A DNA stretch of 64,000 nucleotides from Pseudoxanthomonas sp. (GCF_035999195.1 NZ_DASYGY010000007.1:1-64000), one strand, 5' to 3'; numbered from the stretch's first letter, positions 48,825 to 57,671 are shown. Program-made: numbers and translations. The notes: a model not told the origin generated them from the sequence alone.

Positions 48825-49583
48825 ATGAATCCTCTCGTCCGCTGGTTCCACCAACTCGGTTCACCACCCTACTTCGACCGCTTCGCGGCGCGCTGGACGC
48901 CGTGGTGTTACCTGGCCGCCATCGTGCTGCTCGGCCTGGGCCTGTGGCAGGCGCTGTTCGTGGTGCCGGCCGACTACCAGCAGGGCGACAGTTTCCGCAT
49001 CCTCTACATCCACGTGCCCAGCGCCTGGATGAGCATGTTCGTGTTCGGCCTGATGGCGTTCTACGCGGCCATCGCGCTGGTCTGGCGGATCAAGCTGTGC
49101 GAGATCCTGGCGATGGCCTGCGCGCCGACCGGCGCCGCGTTCACCGTCATCACCCTGGCCACCGGCAGCATCTGGGGCAAGCCGATGTGGGGCACGTGGT
49201 GGGACTGGGACCCGCGCCTGACCACCGAACTGATCCTGCTGTTCCTCTACCTGGGCGTGATGGGCCTGTACGGCGCCATCGACGACCGCCGCAGCGCCGC
49301 CCGCGCGGCCGGCCTGCTGGCCATCGTGGGCGTGGCGATCCTGCCGGTGATCCGCTACTCGGTGGTGTGGTGGAACTCGCTGCACCAGGGCCAGACCATC
49401 CGCGTGTTCGGCGAGTCCAGCATGGACGACAGCATGATCCTGCCGCTGGTGCTGATGGTGATCGCGACGAAGTTCTGGTTCGCCGGTTCGCTGCTGGCGC
49501 GCGCGCGTGCCGACAACCTGCGCCGCGAGGCCGGCAAGGATTGGGTGGCGAAGCTCGCCGCCGCGAAGGAGGCCACGCCGTGA
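48825..49583 (+). CDS. ccmC: Haem-handling protein CcmC
   Basis: A 252-residue six-helix membrane protein that loads haem on CcmE. The tryptophan-rich WWDWDPRLTTELI motif (about residues 125-137) and two conserved histidines (HVPSAW near residue 62 and SLHQGQT near residue 185) bind the haem. It starts 16 bases after ccmB and its stop overlaps the ccmD start (GTGA). Confidence 0.96.
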   Translation: MNPLVRWFHQLGSPPYFDRFAARWTPWCYLAAIVLLGLGLWQALFVVPADYQQGDSFRILYIHVPSAWMSMFVFGLMAFYAAIALVWRIKLCEILAMACAPTGAAFTVITLATGSIWGKPMWGTWWDWDPRLTTELILLFLYLGVMGLYGAIDDRRSAARAAGLLAIVGVAILPVIRYSVVWWNSLHQGQTIRVFGESSMDDSMILPLVLMVIATKFWFAGSLLARARADNLRREAGKDWVAKLAAAKEATP

Positions 49584-49747
49584 GCTACCTCGAATACGTC
49601 ATCGGCGCCTACGCCGTGTTCGCCGTGGTGCTGGGCTGGGATTTCCTCGCCCCGCGCCTGCAGGTGCGCCGCGAGCTGCGCGCCGCCCGCCAACGCGTGG
49701 CGCGCGACGCGCGCCGCAACGCCGCCCCCGCCGACCTGGAACGCTGA
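49580..49747 (+). CDS. ccmD: Haem exporter small subunit CcmD
   Basis: A 55-residue single-span protein: SYLEYVIGAYAVFAVVLGWDFLAPRLQVRR is the membrane helix plus basic flank typical of CcmD. It stabilises the CcmC-CcmE complex. The GTG start overlaps the ccmC stop by 4 bases, and ccmE begins 3 bases after its stop, which confirms the small ORF as real. Confidence 0.9.
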   Translation: MSYLEYVIGAYAVFAVVLGWDFLAPRLQVRRELRAARQRVARDARRNAAPADLER

Positions 49748-49750
49748 CCG

Positions 49751-50212
49751 ATGAATCCCGTGCGTCGCCGCCGCCTGCTGTTCGTGCTGCTCGCCGTCCT
49801 GGTGGCCGGCACCGCCACCGCGCTCATCGCGATGGCCCTGCAGCGCAACGTGGCCTACCTCTACACCCCGGCTGAGGTACTGCGCGGCGAAGCCGGCGAA
49901 GCCCGCTTCCGCCTGGGTGGCATGGTCGAGAAAGGCTCGTTCAAGCGCGAACCGGGCTCGCTGGTCACGCACTTCGGCGTCACCGACGGCGATGCGCAGC
50001 TGACGGTGCGCTACGACAAGATCCTGCCCGACCTGTTCCGCGAGGGACAGGCCGTGGTCGCCACCGGCTCCATGCAGGATGGCGTCTTCGTGGCCACCGA
50101 CGTGCTGGCCAAGCACGACGAGGCCTACATGCCGAAGGAAGTCGCCGACAAGATGGGCAAGGCGCACCAGAAGCACGACGTGCAGGCCGCGCCTGCCGGG
50201 TCCGTGAATTGA
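49751..50212 (+). CDS. ccmE: Periplasmic haem chaperone CcmE
   Basis: A 153-residue membrane-anchored OB-fold protein. N-terminal basic RRRR and a transmembrane helix (residues 10-30), then the beta-barrel, ending with the haem-binding LAKHDEAYMPKEV motif in which the His forms a covalent bond to haem. The C-terminal tail is flexible. A hairpin repeat separates it from ccmF by 282 bases. Confidence 0.96.
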   Translation: MNPVRRRRLLFVLLAVLVAGTATALIAMALQRNVAYLYTPAEVLRGEAGEARFRLGGMVEKGSFKREPGSLVTHFGVTDGDAQLTVRYDKILPDLFREGQAVVATGSMQDGVFVATDVLAKHDEAYMPKEVADKMGKAHQKHDVQAAPAGSVN

Positions 50213-50225
50213 GGGTGCCGCGTGC

Positions 50226-50477
50226 CCGCTCCCTTCTCCCCGCGTGCGGGGAGAAGGTGGCCGGAGGCCGGATGAGGGGCGCTTTTGCCGTTGCTCTCCG
50301 TGCGCCCCGCGAACTACCGCGCGCGTTGCTGGTTCCCGGATTGCGGACGCCCCCTCTCTCCGCTCGCCCCTCACCCGCCTTCGGCACCCACCCCGGCCCG
50401 GCGCAGCGCGCCCGGCGTTCAAACGATCTGCGCGGCATGCCGCGCAAGCAGATCGTTCTCACCCCCGTCCGCAGGGC
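50226..50477. repeat. Hairpin repeats between ccmE and ccmF
   Basis: CCCTTCTCCCCGCGTGCGGG (about 50228-50255) is the same type of hairpin as at 54600 and 56122, with the GGCCGGATGAGGGGCGC extension shared among them. A second palindrome, GATCTGCGCGGCATGCCGCG, follows at 50426-50455. No gene is credible here. Confidence 0.75.
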
Positions 50478-50494
50478 GAGGGAATGGATGACTG

Positions 50495-52435
50495 ATGCTT
50501 CCTGAACTCGGACAAATCGCGCTGATCCTGGCGCTGCTGGTGGCGATCCTGCAGGCGGCGCTGCCGCTGGCCGGGGCGCAACGCAACAAGACGGCCTGGA
50601 TGGAGGTGGCACGACCGGCCGCGTATGCGCAGCTGTGGCTGGTGATGCTGGCCTTCATCGCCCTCACCGTGGCGTTCGTGAAGCAGGATTTCTCGGTCAA
50701 GTACGTGGCCGACAACTCCAATTCGCTGCTGCCGATGGTCTACCGCTACACCGCGGTGTGGGGCTCGCACGAGGGTTCGCTTCTGCTGTGGGCGCTGGTG
50801 CTGGCGCTGTGGACCGGCGCGGTGGCGCTGTTCTCGCGCCGCCTGCCGGACGTGGTGATGGCGCGCGTGCTCGGCGTGATGGGCGTGGTGGCGATCGGCT
50901 TCCTGGCCTTCCTGATCTTCACCTCCAATCCTTTCGTCCGCCTGCTGCCGTCGCCGGGCGAAGGCCGCGACCTCAATCCGCTGCTGCAGGACCCGGGGAT
51001 GATCATCCATCCGCCGCTGCTGTACGTGGGCTACGTGGGCTTCGTGGTGCCGTTCGCGTTCGCCATCGCCGCGCTGCTCGACGGTCACGTGGATGCACGC
51101 TGGCTGCGCTGGACGCGGCCGTGGACGAACGTGGCCTGGGGCTTCCTGACGCTGGGCATCGCGCTGGGCAGCTGGTGGGCGTACTACGAACTGGGCTGGG
51201 GCGGCTGGTGGTTCTGGGACCCGGTCGAGAACGCCAGCTTCATGCCGTGGCTGGTCGGCGCGGCGCTGATCCATTCGCAGGCGGTCACCGAGAAGCGCGG
51301 TGCGTTCCGTGGCTGGACGCTGCTGCTTGCGATCGCCGCATTCTCGCTGTCGCTGCTGGGCACGTTCCTGGTGCGCTCGGGCGTGATCACCAGCGTGCAC
51401 GCCTTCGCCGCCGATCCCACCCGCGGCGTGTTCATCCTGATCTTCCTCGGCATCGTGATCGGCAGCTCGCTGCTGCTGTACGCGCTGCGCGCGCCGCAGT
51501 TGGCCGATGGCGAATCGGAGAAGTCGTACTTCGCCGCCAGCTCGCGCGAGACGCTGCTGCTGGCCAACAACCTGCTGCTCACCGCGGCCTGCGCGATGGT
51601 GCTGCTGGGCACCCTGTACCCGCTGATCGCCGATGCGCTCAATCTCGGCAAGATCTCCGTCGGTCCGCCGTACTTCAGCCTGCTCTTCATCGTGCTGATG
51701 GCGCCGCTGGTGGCGCTGGTGCCGTTCGGGCCGATCACCAGGTGGCAGCGCGACAACCTGGCCAAGCCATTCGCCATGCTGCTGCCGTGGGCCGGTCTGG
51801 CGCTGGTGCTGGCCGTCATCGCGTACTTCGTGGCCCCGCAGGGCAAGCTGAAGGTCGCCGCCGGCATCCTCGGTGCGGCCTGGGTCGGCCTGGGCACGCT
51901 GCGCTTCCTCTGGCAGCGCCTGCGCGCGAACGGCCGCTTCACCCCCGAGATGCTCGGCATGACGCTGGCGCATACCGGCGTAGCGGTGTTCCTGGTCGGC
52001 GCACTGCTGGTCGAGGGACTGAACGTGCAGCGCGAACTGGCAGTGAAGCCCGGCCAGACGGTCGAGGTCGGCCGCTGGGGCTTCCACTTCCAGGGCGTCG
52101 ATGAAACGCAGGGACCCAACTACCTGTCCGACCGCGGCCACGTGCAGGTGCTGCGCGACGGCAAGCCGGTGACGCTGCTGCACCCCGAAAAGCGTGCCTA
52201 CGCCAGCGGCGGCCAGGTGATGACCGAAGCCGGCATCAGGCCCGGCGTGCTGGGCGACGTCTACGTCGCCATCGGCGAACCGCTGGGCAACGACGCCTGG
52301 GCGTTGCGCGTGCACATCAAACCCTTCGTCCGCTGGATCTGGCTCGGCGCCGCGCTGATGGCGCTGGGCGGCTTCGTCACCGCCGCCGACCGCCGGTTCC
52401 GGAACCACAAGACCGCCGAGGCGCGCCCCGCATGA
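50495..52435 (+). CDS. ccmF: Cytochrome c haem lyase subunit CcmF
   Basis: A 646-residue polytopic protein that, with CcmH/I, ligates haem to apocytochromes. The tryptophan-rich WGGWWFWDPVENASFMPWL motif (about residues 231-249) binds haem, with conserved histidines in WGSHEGSLLLWAL, IHPPLLYVGYVG and ALIHSQAVTEKR. About 14 transmembrane helices. The stop overlaps the ccmG start by 4 bases. Confidence 0.97.
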   Translation: MLPELGQIALILALLVAILQAALPLAGAQRNKTAWMEVARPAAYAQLWLVMLAFIALTVAFVKQDFSVKYVADNSNSLLPMVYRYTAVWGSHEGSLLLWALVLALWTGAVALFSRRLPDVVMARVLGVMGVVAIGFLAFLIFTSNPFVRLLPSPGEGRDLNPLLQDPGMIIHPPLLYVGYVGFVVPFAFAIAALLDGHVDARWLRWTRPWTNVAWGFLTLGIALGSWWAYYELGWGGWWFWDPVENASFMPWLVGAALIHSQAVTEKRGAFRGWTLLLAIAAFSLSLLGTFLVRSGVITSVHAFAADPTRGVFILIFLGIVIGSSLLLYALRAPQLADGESEKSYFAASSRETLLLANNLLLTAACAMVLLGTLYPLIADALNLGKISVGPPYFSLLFIVLMAPLVALVPFGPITRWQRDNLAKPFAMLLPWAGLALVLAVIAYFVAPQGKLKVAAGILGAAWVGLGTLRFLWQRLRANGRFTPEMLGMTLAHTGVAVFLVGALLVEGLNVQRELAVKPGQTVEVGRWGFHFQGVDETQGPNYLSDRGHVQVLRDGKPVTLLHPEKRAYASGGQVMTEAGIRPGVLGDVYVAIGEPLGNDAWALRVHIKPFVRWIWLGAALMALGGFVTAADRRFRNHKTAEARPA

Positions 52436-53028
52436 ACCACGCATCCGAACTCCCGCCCTCACCGCCGCGCTCGCGCGGCGCGATGACCTTTGCGCTGGTC
52501 ATCATCGGCCTGTTCTTCGTCGGCCTGATGGGCCTGCTGTACTACGGCGTGAAGCAGTCCGACCGCGCCGGGCGCGATGCGCTGCCCTCGCCGCTGATCG
52601 GCAAGCCCGCGCCCGCGTTCGACCTGCCGCTGCTGCACGACCCGGCCAGGCGCGTCACCAACGCCGACCTCGCCGGCCAGCCCTACGTGATGAACGTGTG
52701 GGGCAGCTGGTGCCCGGAATGCCGCGTCGAACATCCGGTGCTGACGAAGTTCGCACTGACCAAGCGCGTGCGCTTCATCGGCTACAACCTCAAGGACGAG
52801 CGCGAGGACGCGCTGCGCTGGCTGGAGCAGTTCGGCAATCCGTACATGATGGTGGTCGCCGACCTCGAGGGCCGCACCGCGATCGACTGGGGCATCTATG
52901 GCGCGCCGGAGACCTTCCTGGTCGACGACCAGGGCGTGATCCGGTGGAAGCACGTCGGTGCCATCGACCAGGCCATCATCGACCAGCAGCTGATCCCCGC
53001 GCTGGAAAAGATCGAAGCCGGCCGATGA
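52432..53028 (+). CDS. ccmG: Thioredoxin-like CcmG/DsbE
   Basis: A 198-residue membrane-anchored thiol-disulphide reductant. A transmembrane helix (residues 17-38) leads into a thioredoxin domain with active site WGSWCPECRVEHP (about residues 90-102) and the YGAPETFLVD cis-proline loop. It keeps apocytochrome CxxCH cysteines reduced for haem attachment. Overlaps ccmF upstream and ccmH downstream, each by 4 bases. Confidence 0.95.
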   Translation: MNHASELPPSPPRSRGAMTFALVIIGLFFVGLMGLLYYGVKQSDRAGRDALPSPLIGKPAPAFDLPLLHDPARRVTNADLAGQPYVMNVWGSWCPECRVEHPVLTKFALTKRVRFIGYNLKDEREDALRWLEQFGNPYMMVVADLEGRTAIDWGIYGAPETFLVDDQGVIRWKHVGAIDQAIIDQQLIPALEKIEAGR

Positions 53029-53552
53029 CCGCATTCCCGACATCAAGGCTCCCATGTAGAGCCGAGCTTGCTCGGCTGCGCGATGCGGCAACGAAGAGCA
53101 GCCGAGCAAGCTCGGCTCTACGGTACGTGCTCGCATTGCTGCTGGCGCTCTGCACCCTCCCCGCCTTCGCGCAGGCCAGCGATCCCACCCCGCTGCAATT
53201 CCGCGACGAAGCCGAGGAAGTCCGCTTCCACAAGCTCACCGCCGAGTTGCGCTGCGTGATGTGCCAGAACCAGTCGCTGGCCGACTCCAACGCGCAGATC
53301 GCGCACGACCTGCGTCGCGAGGTGCTCGACCTGATGCGCCAGGGCAAGGACGACACCCAGGTGAAGCAGTTCCTCGTCGAGCGCTACGGCGAATTCGTGC
53401 TGTACAAGCCCGACGTCGCGCCCGGCACCTACATCCTCTGGTTCGGCCCGCTGCTGCTCCTGCTCGCCGGCGGCGTGTGGGTCGGCCGCATCGTCGCCAA
53501 GCGCGCGAAGCAGCCGGCACCCGCCACCGACGATACCGACCAGGAGTGGTGA
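53025..53552 (+). CDS. ccmH: CcmH with a repeat-derived N-terminal insertion
   Basis: A 175-residue CcmH/CycL protein. The mature domain has the redox motif LRCVMCQNQSLADSNAQIA and ends with a transmembrane helix (WFGPLLLLLAGGVWVGRI), as usual. The N-terminus is odd. Between the first ten codons and the signal-peptide core (YVLALLLALCTLPAFAQA) lies a 66-bp SMAG palindrome (53056-53121). This adds 22 in-frame codons and lengthens the basic n-region to over 30 residues. The frame stays open, so the protein is probably made, but secretion could be affected. Confidence 0.9.
   Translation: MTAFPTSRLPCRAELARLRDAATKSSRASSALRYVLALLLALCTLPAFAQASDPTPLQFRDEAEEVRFHKLTAELRCVMCQNQSLADSNAQIAHDLRREVLDLMRQGKDDTQVKQFLVERYGEFVLYKPDVAPGTYILWFGPLLLLLAGGVWVGRIVAKRAKQPAPATDDTDQEW
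53056..53121. repeat. SMAG palindromic doublet inside ccmH
   Basis: Starts GTAGAGCCGAGCTTGCTCGG, ends with the inverse copy CCGAGCAAGCTCGGCTCTAC. The two arms each contain a smaller palindrome (GAGC and GCTC flanking TT or AA). Total length is 66 bp, a multiple of three, without stop codons in the ccmH frame. This is a clear case of a mobile repeat in coding sequence. Confidence 0.92.
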
Positions 53553-54571
53553 TGACCGTCTTCGTGATCCTCGCCATCGTACTGTCGCTGGCCGTGCTGC
53601 TGGCGGTGCTGTGGCCGCTGTGGCGTGAAGCACGCGGTCTGGTGATCGCCGGCGTGGCGACGCTGGGCATCGCCACGTTCGCGCTGTATCGCGTGGTCGG
53701 CACGCCGGCCGCGCTCGCGCCCGAGGCGGCCTCCGCCGCCATGCCCGCCACCCTGGACGATGCGGTCGCGCAGCTGGAAGCGGAATTGCAGAAACAGCCC
53801 AACGAGCCCGAAGGCTGGCGCCTGCTGGGCAAGTCCTACGCCGCCCTGCAGCGCTTCGACGATGCGCAGAAGGCGTTCGAGCGCGCCGTGCAGCTGCTGC
53901 CCACCGATGCCGACCTGCTGGTCGAAGCCGCACAGGCACGCCTGTTCAACAACCCCGAGCGCAAGCTGGACGCGCAGGCCATCGCCCTGCTCGACCAGGC
54001 CGTGGCGATCAATCCCGACCACCAGCGCGCCCTGTGGTTCGTCGGCCTGGCGCAGCGTCAGGAAGGCAGGCACGCGGAAGCGGCGAAGACCTGGGAGCCG
54101 CTGCTGGCCAAGGTCGATCCCAACACCGCCGCCACCCTGCGCACGCAGATCAACGAAGCCCGCGCCGACGCCGGCCTGCCGCCGCTCGCGGACACCGCAC
54201 CGGCCGCCTCGGCCGACACAGCGCCCGCACTGCTCACGGTCACCGTGGAGCTGGCGCCGGCATTGAAGGACAAGCTGGCGCCGGGCGACACGCTGTTCGT
54301 GTTCGCCCGCCAGATCGGCGGTCCACCGATGCCGGTCGCCGCCAAGCGCCTGCCGGTGTCCGCCTTCCCCGTGACCGTGCCACTCGGCGACGGCGACAGC
54401 CCCATGCCGACACTGAAGCTGTCGCAGCTGCCCCAGGTGCAGCTGGTGGCCCGCATCGCCAAGGGCAGCGGGCCCGCCGCGCAGACCGGCGACCTGGAAG
54501 CCGCCGCCGTCACTGCCGACGTTAAGGCCGGCAACACCTACACGCTGACGATCGATCGCGTGGTGCCATAA
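53552..54571 (+). CDS. ccmI: Cytochrome c maturation TPR protein CcmI
   Basis: A 339-residue protein with two N-terminal transmembrane helices (residues 3-23 and 30-48), a TPR region (about residues 65-205: EGWRLLGKSYAALQRFDDAQKAFERA and following repeats) and a C-terminal beta-rich periplasmic domain (about 225-339). It delivers apocytochrome to CcmF/H. TGATG overlap with ccmH. It ends the ccm operon; a hairpin repeat follows. Confidence 0.9.
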   Translation: MTVFVILAIVLSLAVLLAVLWPLWREARGLVIAGVATLGIATFALYRVVGTPAALAPEAASAAMPATLDDAVAQLEAELQKQPNEPEGWRLLGKSYAALQRFDDAQKAFERAVQLLPTDADLLVEAAQARLFNNPERKLDAQAIALLDQAVAINPDHQRALWFVGLAQRQEGRHAEAAKTWEPLLAKVDPNTAATLRTQINEARADAGLPPLADTAPAASADTAPALLTVTVELAPALKDKLAPGDTLFVFARQIGGPPMPVAAKRLPVSAFPVTVPLGDGDSPMPTLKLSQLPQVQLVARIAKGSGPAAQTGDLEAAAVTADVKAGNTYTLTIDRVVP

Positions 54572-54599
54572 GGCCGCATCACGCGGCACTACTGCCTTT

Positions 54600-54900
54600 C
54601 CTTCTCCCTGCGAAGCGGGGAGAAGGTGGCCGAAGGCCGGATGAGGGGCGCGCTTCGCGCGCAACCCTTCACGCTTCGTCGTAGGCGCACGTTGACCGCC
54701 GATCGCAACGTCATTCTCTCCTCTCCGTTCGCCCCTCAACCGCCCGTTGGGCACCCTCTCCCCGCTTTGCAGGGAGAGGGAAACGCGCATGACGGTGTTC
54801 GCCATCCGCAACACCCAATCATCCATCGCGTGGTGCCGCAAGTAGGTATTTCCTTCTTCGCGCGGGGACTCTCCTTCTCCCTGCGAAGCGGGGAGAAGGA
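54600..54900. repeat. Three hairpin repeats between ccmI and metX
   Basis: TTCTCCCTGCGAAGCGGGGA-type palindromes at about 54601-54625 and 54874-54899 (nearly identical direct copies), and CCCTCTCCCCGCTTTGCAGG at about 54760-54780 between them. The 413-bp gap shows no credible gene. The first hairpin may terminate the ccm transcript. Confidence 0.78.
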
Positions 54901-54984
54901 AAGCGATGGTTGCCATCGCACCTCTGCACCACCACGATGCCCCACGAAATGGCATCGCCCCGCCGCATTGCCTACACTGCCGGG

Positions 54985-56112
54985 ATGACCGAATTCATCC
55001 CTCCCGGCACCCGCTTCCATCCCCTGCCCTCGCCGTTCCGCATGAAGCGCGGCGGCATGCTGCATGGGGCGCGGATGGCGTACGAGACCTGGGGTACGTT
55101 GAACGAGCGCCGCGACAATGCGGTGCTGATCGTCACCGGGCTGTCGCCGGACGCGCATGCGGCGCGCAATCCGGGCAACGACGCCGAGGGCTGGTGGGAG
55201 GCGATGCTCGGGCCGGGCAAGCCGATCGACACCGACCGCTGGTTCGTGGTGTGCGTGAATTCACTGGGCAGCTGCAAGGGCTCGACCGGACCGGCCTCGG
55301 TCAATCCGGACACCGGCACGCTGTACCGCCTCGACTTCCCCGAGCTGTCGGTGGAAGACGGCGCGAACGCCGCGTTCGACGTCGTACGCGGACTGGGCAT
55401 CGAGCAACTGGCCTGCATCATCGGCAACTCGATGGGCGGCATGACGGCGCTGGCTTACCTGCTGCTGCATCCCGGCGCGGCGCGCACGCACATCAACATC
55501 TCCGGCAGTGCGCAGGCGCTGCCGTTCTCTATCGCCATCCGCTCGCTGCAGCGCGAGGCGATCCGGCTGGATCCCAACTGGAACGGCGGCCAGTACGACG
55601 ACGACACGTATCCGGAATCCGGCATGCGCATGGCGCGCAAGCTGGGCGTGATCACCTACCGCTCGGCGCTGGAGTGGGATGGCCGCTTCGGCCGGGTGCG
55701 GCTGGAGTCGGACCGCCCGGACGAGGAGCCGTTCGGCCTGGAGTTCCAGGTGGAGAGTTATCTGGAAGGCCATGCGCGCCGCTTCGTGCGCCGATTCGAC
55801 CCCAACTGCTATCTGTATCTCAGCCGGTCGATGGACTGGTTCGACCTGGCGGAATACGCCGGTGACGAGCGCGCCGATGGCGACGTGATGAAGGGGCTGG
55901 CGAAGATCCGCGTGCAGCGAGCGCTGGCGATCGGCGCCACCACCGACATCCTGTTCCCGTTGCAGCAGCAACAGCAGATCGCCGAAGGCCTGGCCGCCGG
56001 CGGCGCCCAGGCCGAGTTCCTGCCGCTGGAGTCGCCACAGGGGCACGATGCCTTCCTGGTGGATTTCGAGCGCTTCGGCCCGGCGGTACGGGATTTCCTG
56101 GCGGAGATATGA
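54985..56112 (+). CDS. MetX-like homoserine/serine O-acyltransferase
   Basis: A 375-residue alpha/beta-hydrolase acyltransferase. Catalytic Ser149 in GNSMGGMTAL, Asp near residue 320 (ATTDILFP) and His near 353 (QGHDAFLVD). Other landmarks are LTGLSPDAHAA-type (here TGLSPDAHAARN) and NSLGSCKGSTGPAS. MetX-fold proteins of Xanthomonadales have been shown to include L-serine O-succinyltransferases for cysteine synthesis, so the substrate could be serine rather than homoserine; sequence reading alone cannot settle it. ATG 54985 is used (TEFIPPGTRF); the upstream extension is repeat sequence. Confidence 0.88.
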   Translation: MTEFIPPGTRFHPLPSPFRMKRGGMLHGARMAYETWGTLNERRDNAVLIVTGLSPDAHAARNPGNDAEGWWEAMLGPGKPIDTDRWFVVCVNSLGSCKGSTGPASVNPDTGTLYRLDFPELSVEDGANAAFDVVRGLGIEQLACIIGNSMGGMTALAYLLLHPGAARTHINISGSAQALPFSIAIRSLQREAIRLDPNWNGGQYDDDTYPESGMRMARKLGVITYRSALEWDGRFGRVRLESDRPDEEPFGLEFQVESYLEGHARRFVRRFDPNCYLYLSRSMDWFDLAEYAGDERADGDVMKGLAKIRVQRALAIGATTDILFPLQQQQQIAEGLAAGGAQAEFLPLESPQGHDAFLVDFERFGPAVRDFLAEI

Positions 56113-56121
56113 GCCCCGTTG

Positions 56122-56800
56122 TTCCCTTCTCCCTCCGGGAGAAGATGGCGCGCAGCGCCGGATGAGGGTGTGCGGGCCGCCGAACCCACCCCACTCCGCC
56201 GACCCTCACCCCAACCCCTCTCCCGATGGGAGAGGGGCCCGAAGCGCGACGCGGACGTAGCGTGCGCCATGCGCACGACCCATGACCCCACCACTGCGCG
56301 TCGTGCGCACAGCGCACGCTACATCTCCCCTTCTCCCGCCGGGAGAAGAGCCTGCCCCGTACTCGATACGGGGTGGCGCGCAGCGCCGGATGAGGGTGTG
56401 CGCGCCGCCGAACCCTCCCGGCTCCGCCCACCCTCACCCCACCCCCTCCCTCCCACGGAAAACTCCTCCGGTCACAGGCGGCACAGGGGCCAGAAGCGCG
56501 ACGCGGACGTAGCGTGCGCCATGCGCCCGACCCCATGACCCCACCACCGCGCATCGTGCGCACAGCGCACGCTACTTTCCCTTCTCCCGCCGGGAGAAGG
56601 TGGCGCGCAGCGCCGGATGAGGGTGTGCGCGCCGCCGAACCCACCCCACTCCGCCCGCCCTCACCCCCACGGAAACTCCTTCGGTCACCGGCGGCACAGG
56701 GACCCGAAGCGCGACGCGGGCGTAGCGTGCGCCGCGCGCACGACCCATGACCGCACCACCGCGCGTCGTGCGCACAGCGCACGCTACGGCTCCTGCCGAA
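56122..56800. repeat. Tandem composite repeat, about three units
   Basis: Three successive units beginning CCTTCTCCC...GGGAGAAG at about 56124, 56329 and 56580 (spacing 205 and 251 bp), with a partial fourth end near 56790. Each unit has the CTTCTCCC hairpin, a GGCGCGCAGCGCCGGATGAG block, a CCCTCACCCC stretch, and a GTAGCGTGCGC ... GCGCACGCTAC palindrome with SMAG-like GTAG/CTAC ends. The second unit contains an extra 35 bp. The 816-bp gap between metX and the dioxygenase holds no credible gene. Confidence 0.85.
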
Positions 56801-56928
56801 AACCGCCGACGCTGTTCTCGTCTTCCCGCGAGGCGCGACGAGGGAACGGCCACCACATCCCGCACCGCAAAACCCCCTCCCCGCCCCACCCGGCTAAACT
56901 GGGCACACATTCTTACCGGGGCCGCCTG

Positions 56929-57516
56929 ATGACCCTCGATTTTCCCGGCGCCGACAAGCTGGTCGCGTCGCTGGACGCCGCCGTCGCCCTGGGCGACGAC
57001 CGTGCCGTCACCGATGCGCTGCGCAAGTCGCTGTGCGAACTGATCTGCGACGAAGACGTGCACCTGCCGGCCTGTGTGCTGGAGCCGATCTCCGACCATT
57101 ACGCGCGCCGTGAGCTGTACACCAGTCCGGAGCATGGCTACAGCGTCATCGCGATGACGTGGGGCCCGGGCCAGGGCACCAAGATCCACGATCATTCGGG
57201 CATGTGGTGCGTGGAAGGGGTGTGGCGGGGACGACTGGAGATCACGCAGTACGAATTGGCCGAGCACGATGACGTGCGCTACCGGTTCGTGCCGGCGGGC
57301 ACGATCGAGGCCGGCACGGGCTCGGCGGGCAGCCTGATTCCACCGCACGAGTACCACACGATCCGCAATCCCAGCGACAAGGCCATCGCGGTCAGTCTGC
57401 ATGTGTACCAGCGCACGATGGTCCGCTGCGGCATCTTCACGCCGGAGGACGAGGCCGGCGCGGAGGGCTGGCAGCGCCGCGGTGAGCGCTTGCTGGGGAC
57501 GGACCAGGTCAACTGA
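56929..57516 (+). CDS. Cysteine dioxygenase (cupin)
   Basis: A 195-residue cupin oxygenase converting cysteine to cysteine sulphinate. The iron ligands fit His87 and His89 (KIHDHSG) and His143 (PHEYHTIRN). Cys94 and Tyr160 occupy the positions of the Cys-Tyr cross-link of eukaryotic cysteine dioxygenase, a feature absent from many bacterial thiol dioxygenases. It follows metX across the repeat block; with a serine-acylating MetX the two would make and dispose of cysteine. Confidence 0.85.
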   Translation: MTLDFPGADKLVASLDAAVALGDDRAVTDALRKSLCELICDEDVHLPACVLEPISDHYARRELYTSPEHGYSVIAMTWGPGQGTKIHDHSGMWCVEGVWRGRLEITQYELAEHDDVRYRFVPAGTIEAGTGSAGSLIPPHEYHTIRNPSDKAIAVSLHVYQRTMVRCGIFTPEDEAGAEGWQRRGERLLGTDQVN

Positions 57517-57561
57517 GGCGGTGCGGGGCCGCGCCCCTGTCGGTGGGGGGCCGGGCTCGGC

Positions 57562-57567
57562 TATACT
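57562..57567 (+). promoter_or_regulatory. Probable -10 element of the tRNA-Leu gene
   Basis: TATACT ends 10 bases before the tRNA. No clear -35 is seen at the right distance. The GC-rich run between it and the start (a discriminator-like CGGCCTCCGC) would fit stringent control of stable RNA. Confidence 0.5.
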
Positions 57568-57577
57568 CGGCCTCCGC

Positions 57578-57663
57578 GCCGAAGTGGCGGAATGGTAGAC
57601 GCAGCGGACTCAAAATCCGCCGGCCTTAAAACCGTGTGGGTTCGAGTCCCACCTTCGGCACCA
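57578..57663 (+). tRNA. tRNA-Leu (anticodon CAA)
   Basis: An 86-base class II tRNA with a seven-base acceptor stem (GCCGAAG / CTTCGGC), discriminator A and encoded CCA. The anticodon stem GCGGA/TCCGC closes a seven-base loop CTCAAAA, so the anticodon is CAA, reading UUG. The long variable arm (GGCCTTAAAACCGTG region) is as expected for leucine. The T-arm has GGTTCGAGTCCC. The 3' half of tRNA-Leu genes is a common integration site, and phage- and retron-type genes follow it. Confidence 0.97.
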
Positions 57664-57671
57664 AACAAAAC

